The notes beneath the pieces were generated by a model. That model made no database searches and was not told where the DNA came from. It was given only the letters and a program-made list of their open reading frames with translations. Shown in pieces: positions 62,444 through 64,000 of a DNA stretch of 64,000 bases. The position numbers and the translations under genes are program-made. Position 1 is the first letter of the stretch; every line of letters starts with the position of its first letter. The stretch is from Rhizobium sp. CFBP 8762 (GTDB lineage Bacteria; Pseudomonadota; Alphaproteobacteria; Rhizobiales; Rhizobiaceae), in contig NZ_JACYUD010000001.1 of the NCBI RefSeq assembly GCF_014841565.1, positions 186,001-250,000 of the forward strand. Direction: 5' to 3'.

Positions 62444-62614
62444 ATGAAGATTATGGCTCGCCGCCTGACGATTATCACGTTGCTGCTTGGAGTATTTGCA
62501 ATTGCGCTGACGGCTGCCGTTGAAGCCGACACAATCCGCCGCAACCAAAAACTCTATGGAGCGACTGTCGCTTGCGTGCCTTCCATGCTGACCGAGTGCT
62601 CTTCGTTTCTTTAA
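62444..62614 (+). CDS. Small exported protein (56 residues), unknown family
   Basis: The frame MKIMARRLTIITLLLGVFAI continues ALTAAVEADTIRRNQKLYGA and TVACVPSMLTECSSFL. A basic N-terminus and hydrophobic core make a good signal peptide ending near VEA, leaving a mature peptide of about 29 residues with two cysteines. GGGGA lies about eight bases before ATG 62444. I do not recognise it. Confidence 0.5.
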   Translation: MKIMARRLTIITLLLGVFAIALTAAVEADTIRRNQKLYGATVACVPSMLTECSSFL

Positions 62615-62675
62615 GCCGTCACAAACAGATTGCTCGTTCCGTTCACCACTTTTGCGCAACATGCACATCTGTCGT

Positions 62676-62703
62676 TTGATTGTTAAAATCAAAAACCTAT
62701 AAT
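62676..62703 (+). promoter_or_regulatory. Candidate promoter of the AMP nucleosidase gene
   Basis: TTGATT (62676-62681), 16 bases, then a perfect TATAAT (62698-62703). The -10 box ends five bases before ATG 62709, so transcription would begin at or next to that ATG, implying a leaderless mRNA or a later start codon. Confidence 0.55.
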
Positions 62704-62708
62704 GGGGT

Positions 62709-64000
62709 ATGAGCAAACGAATTTCGTCTTTTTCCGCCCTTCCCCTGGCCATGCCTGAACCATTTGCCCCGCAATCGTTTGATGATGCGGGCAAAGCGGT
62801 CGAAGCGTTGGAGGCGCTCTACGAGCGCAACACGCGCTTTCTGATCAACGCCTTCACGACGCTGGGCACAGAACAGGCGGAACTTGCGCGTTACAGAGCG
62901 TTTTATCCGCAGGTTTCATTGGAAACCGGCAGCTTCGGCCATATCGACTCGCGCCTGTCCTTTGGTTACGTCAGCGAGCCCGGCATCTACACAACGACGA
63001 TCACGCGGCCCCGTCTGTTTCGCCATTATCTGCGCGAACAGCTGGATCATCTGATTCGCAACCACGGTCTGAGCATTACGGTATCGGAATCAACCACGCC
63101 TATTCCGCTCCACTTCGCATTTGAAGAAGGCGCGCATGTGGAGGCTGCGGTTGCCGAAGCCATTGAAGTTCCGTTGCGTGACCGGTTTGATACGCCCAAT
63201 CTGTCCAATACGGATGATGAAATTGCCAATGGCTCCTATGAGCCAGGCCCCGGCGAGCCTTTTCCGCTGGCTCCGTTCACGGCGCAGCGTATCGATTACT
63301 CGCTGGCGCGGCTCAGCCATTATACGGCGACCAGCGCACACCATTTTCAGAACTTCGTGCTGTTCACCAACTACCAGTTCTATATCGATGAGTTCTGCGC
63401 ATGGGCGCGCAAGCAGATGGTAGATGGCGGAAACGGCTACACCGCCTTTGTGGAGCCCGGTAACATCGTCACACTGGCCGGTCAGGATAGCCCGGAAACG
63501 GATTTGACATTGGCGCGTCTGCCGCAAATGCCTGCCTACCACATCAAGAAAAAAGGACATGGCGGCATTACGGTCGTCAATATCGGTGTCGGTCCATCCA
63601 ACGCCAAGACGATTACCGATCATATTGCGGTGCTGCGTCCCCATGCGTGGCTGATGCTGGGCCATTGCGCTGGCCTGCGCAACAGCCAGCGTTTGGGCGA
63701 CTATGTTCTGGCCCATGCCTATGTGCGGGAGGATCACGTGCTGGATGACGATCTGCCCGTGTGGGTGCCCCTGCCCGCACTGGCGGAGGTGCAGGTGGCC
63801 TTACAGGATGCCGTGGCAGAAGTCACCGGCTATGAGGGTTACGACCTCAAACGCATCATGCGCACCGGCACGGTTGCCACCATCGACAACCGCAATTGGG
63901 AGCTTCGCGATCAGCGCGGACCGGTCAAGCGTCTTTCGCAATCGCGCGCCGTTGCGTTGGATATGGAATCAGCCACCATTGCCGCCAACGGTTTTCGCTT
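62709..64000 (+). CDS. amn: AMP nucleosidase (5' part, runs off the window)
   Basis: AMP nucleosidase splits AMP into adenine and ribose 5-phosphate. At least 430 residues are present and the frame is open to the window end. The N-terminal AMN domain shows YVSEPGIYTTTITRPRLFRH, IPLHFAFEEGAHVEAAV and YQFYIDEFCAWARKQMVDGG. The phosphorylase-like domain begins GGITVVNIGVGPSNAKTITD, LMLGHCAGLRNSQRLGDYVL, and reaches VALDMESATIAANGF, the purine-site glutamate block. ATG 62709 is the first start; ATG 62751 (MPEPFAPQ) is possible and would leave a normal leader from the TATAAT above. Confidence 0.93.
   Translation, partial: MSKRISSFSALPLAMPEPFAPQSFDDAGKAVEALEALYERNTRFLINAFTTLGTEQAELARYRAFYPQVSLETGSFGHIDSRLSFGYVSEPGIYTTTITRPRLFRHYLREQLDHLIRNHGLSITVSESTTPIPLHFAFEEGAHVEAAVAEAIEVPLRDRFDTPNLSNTDDEIANGSYEPGPGEPFPLAPFTAQRIDYSLARLSHYTATSAHHFQNFVLFTNYQFYIDEFCAWARKQMVDGGNGYTAFVEPGNIVTLAGQDSPETDLTLARLPQMPAYHIKKKGHGGITVVNIGVGPSNAKTITDHIAVLRPHAWLMLGHCAGLRNSQRLGDYVLAHAYVREDHVLDDDLPVWVPLPALAEVQVALQDAVAEVTGYEGYDLKRIMRTGTVATIDNRNWELRDQRGPVKRLSQSRAVALDMESATIAANGFR

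Overview
The window is a contiguous stretch of an alphaproteobacterial chromosome. Everything recognisable points to the order Rhizobiales (Hyphomicrobiales) and best fits Brucellaceae or a close rhizobial relative. The two porins are of the Brucella Omp2 type. The gene orders psd-pssA, lpiA-acvB and DUF2062-acpS-lepB-rnc-era are those of this group. Short dispersed palindromic repeats, recalled as similar to those of Brucella/Ochrobactrum and rhizobial genomes, sit in many intergenic gaps. The assignment is inference; a 16S or ANI comparison would settle it. I saw no prophage, integrase, insertion sequence, CRISPR array, rRNA or toxin-antitoxin module. Most of the window is vertically inherited core chromosome.

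Layout: 1-2101 is the ribosomal cluster rpsF (tail), rpsR, a DUF2232 membrane protein and rplI. A leftward emrA-emrB-marR efflux cassette (2259-5479) separates it from dnaB-alr-radA-cvpA-purF-SDR (5740-12760). Next are leftward psd-pssA (phosphatidylethanolamine synthesis), an ATM1-type ABC exporter and a LysM protein. Then come a LOG-family gene, rarD, pip, gfa-like and cysS. From 23 to 30 kb lie an SRAP DNA-protein crosslink protein, a Nudix hydrolase, conserved small proteins, and a tightly overlapped module ygfZ-HD-PTP-NrtR-like. An MscS channel, sodC, a MOSC protein, a DUF2339 giant membrane protein and recO follow. The lpiA-acvB pair (36-39.5 kb) makes and handles aminoacyl-phosphatidylglycerol. 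An L,D-transpeptidase, tex and a broken glutathionyl-hydroquinone reductase come next. DUF2062-acpS-lepB-rnc-era are linked, with three ATGA overlaps at the joins. After them come a DUF3563 peptide, rsh, rpoZ, a NYN-domain gene, smpB-dapA and a soluble lytic transglycosylase. The end holds two tandem Omp2-like porins, tRNA-Ser(GCT), a possible PilZ protein, DUF2177, a HisC-type aminotransferase, a Sel1-like protein, DUF2147 and the start of AMP nucleosidase.

Functional themes are the cell envelope (phospholipid synthesis and modification, porins, peptidoglycan enzymes, LysM, signal peptidase), translation and stringent response (S6/S18/L9, SmpB, Era, RNase III, Rsh, omega), and nucleotide handling (PurF, HD, Nudix, NAD regulator, AMP nucleosidase).

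The most notable points are two genes interrupted by a single in-frame stop (emrA, TAG; glutathionyl-hydroquinone reductase, TAA), a structured cysS leader with a 15-bp inverted repeat, and an SRAP protein ending in a sliding-clamp-like motif. There is also an rsh promoter overlapping an intrinsic terminator, an orphan terminator suggesting an unannotated small RNA beside rpoZ, several very small genes, and at least nine dispersed repeat copies. I did not find a clearly new multi-gene defence or biosynthetic system.
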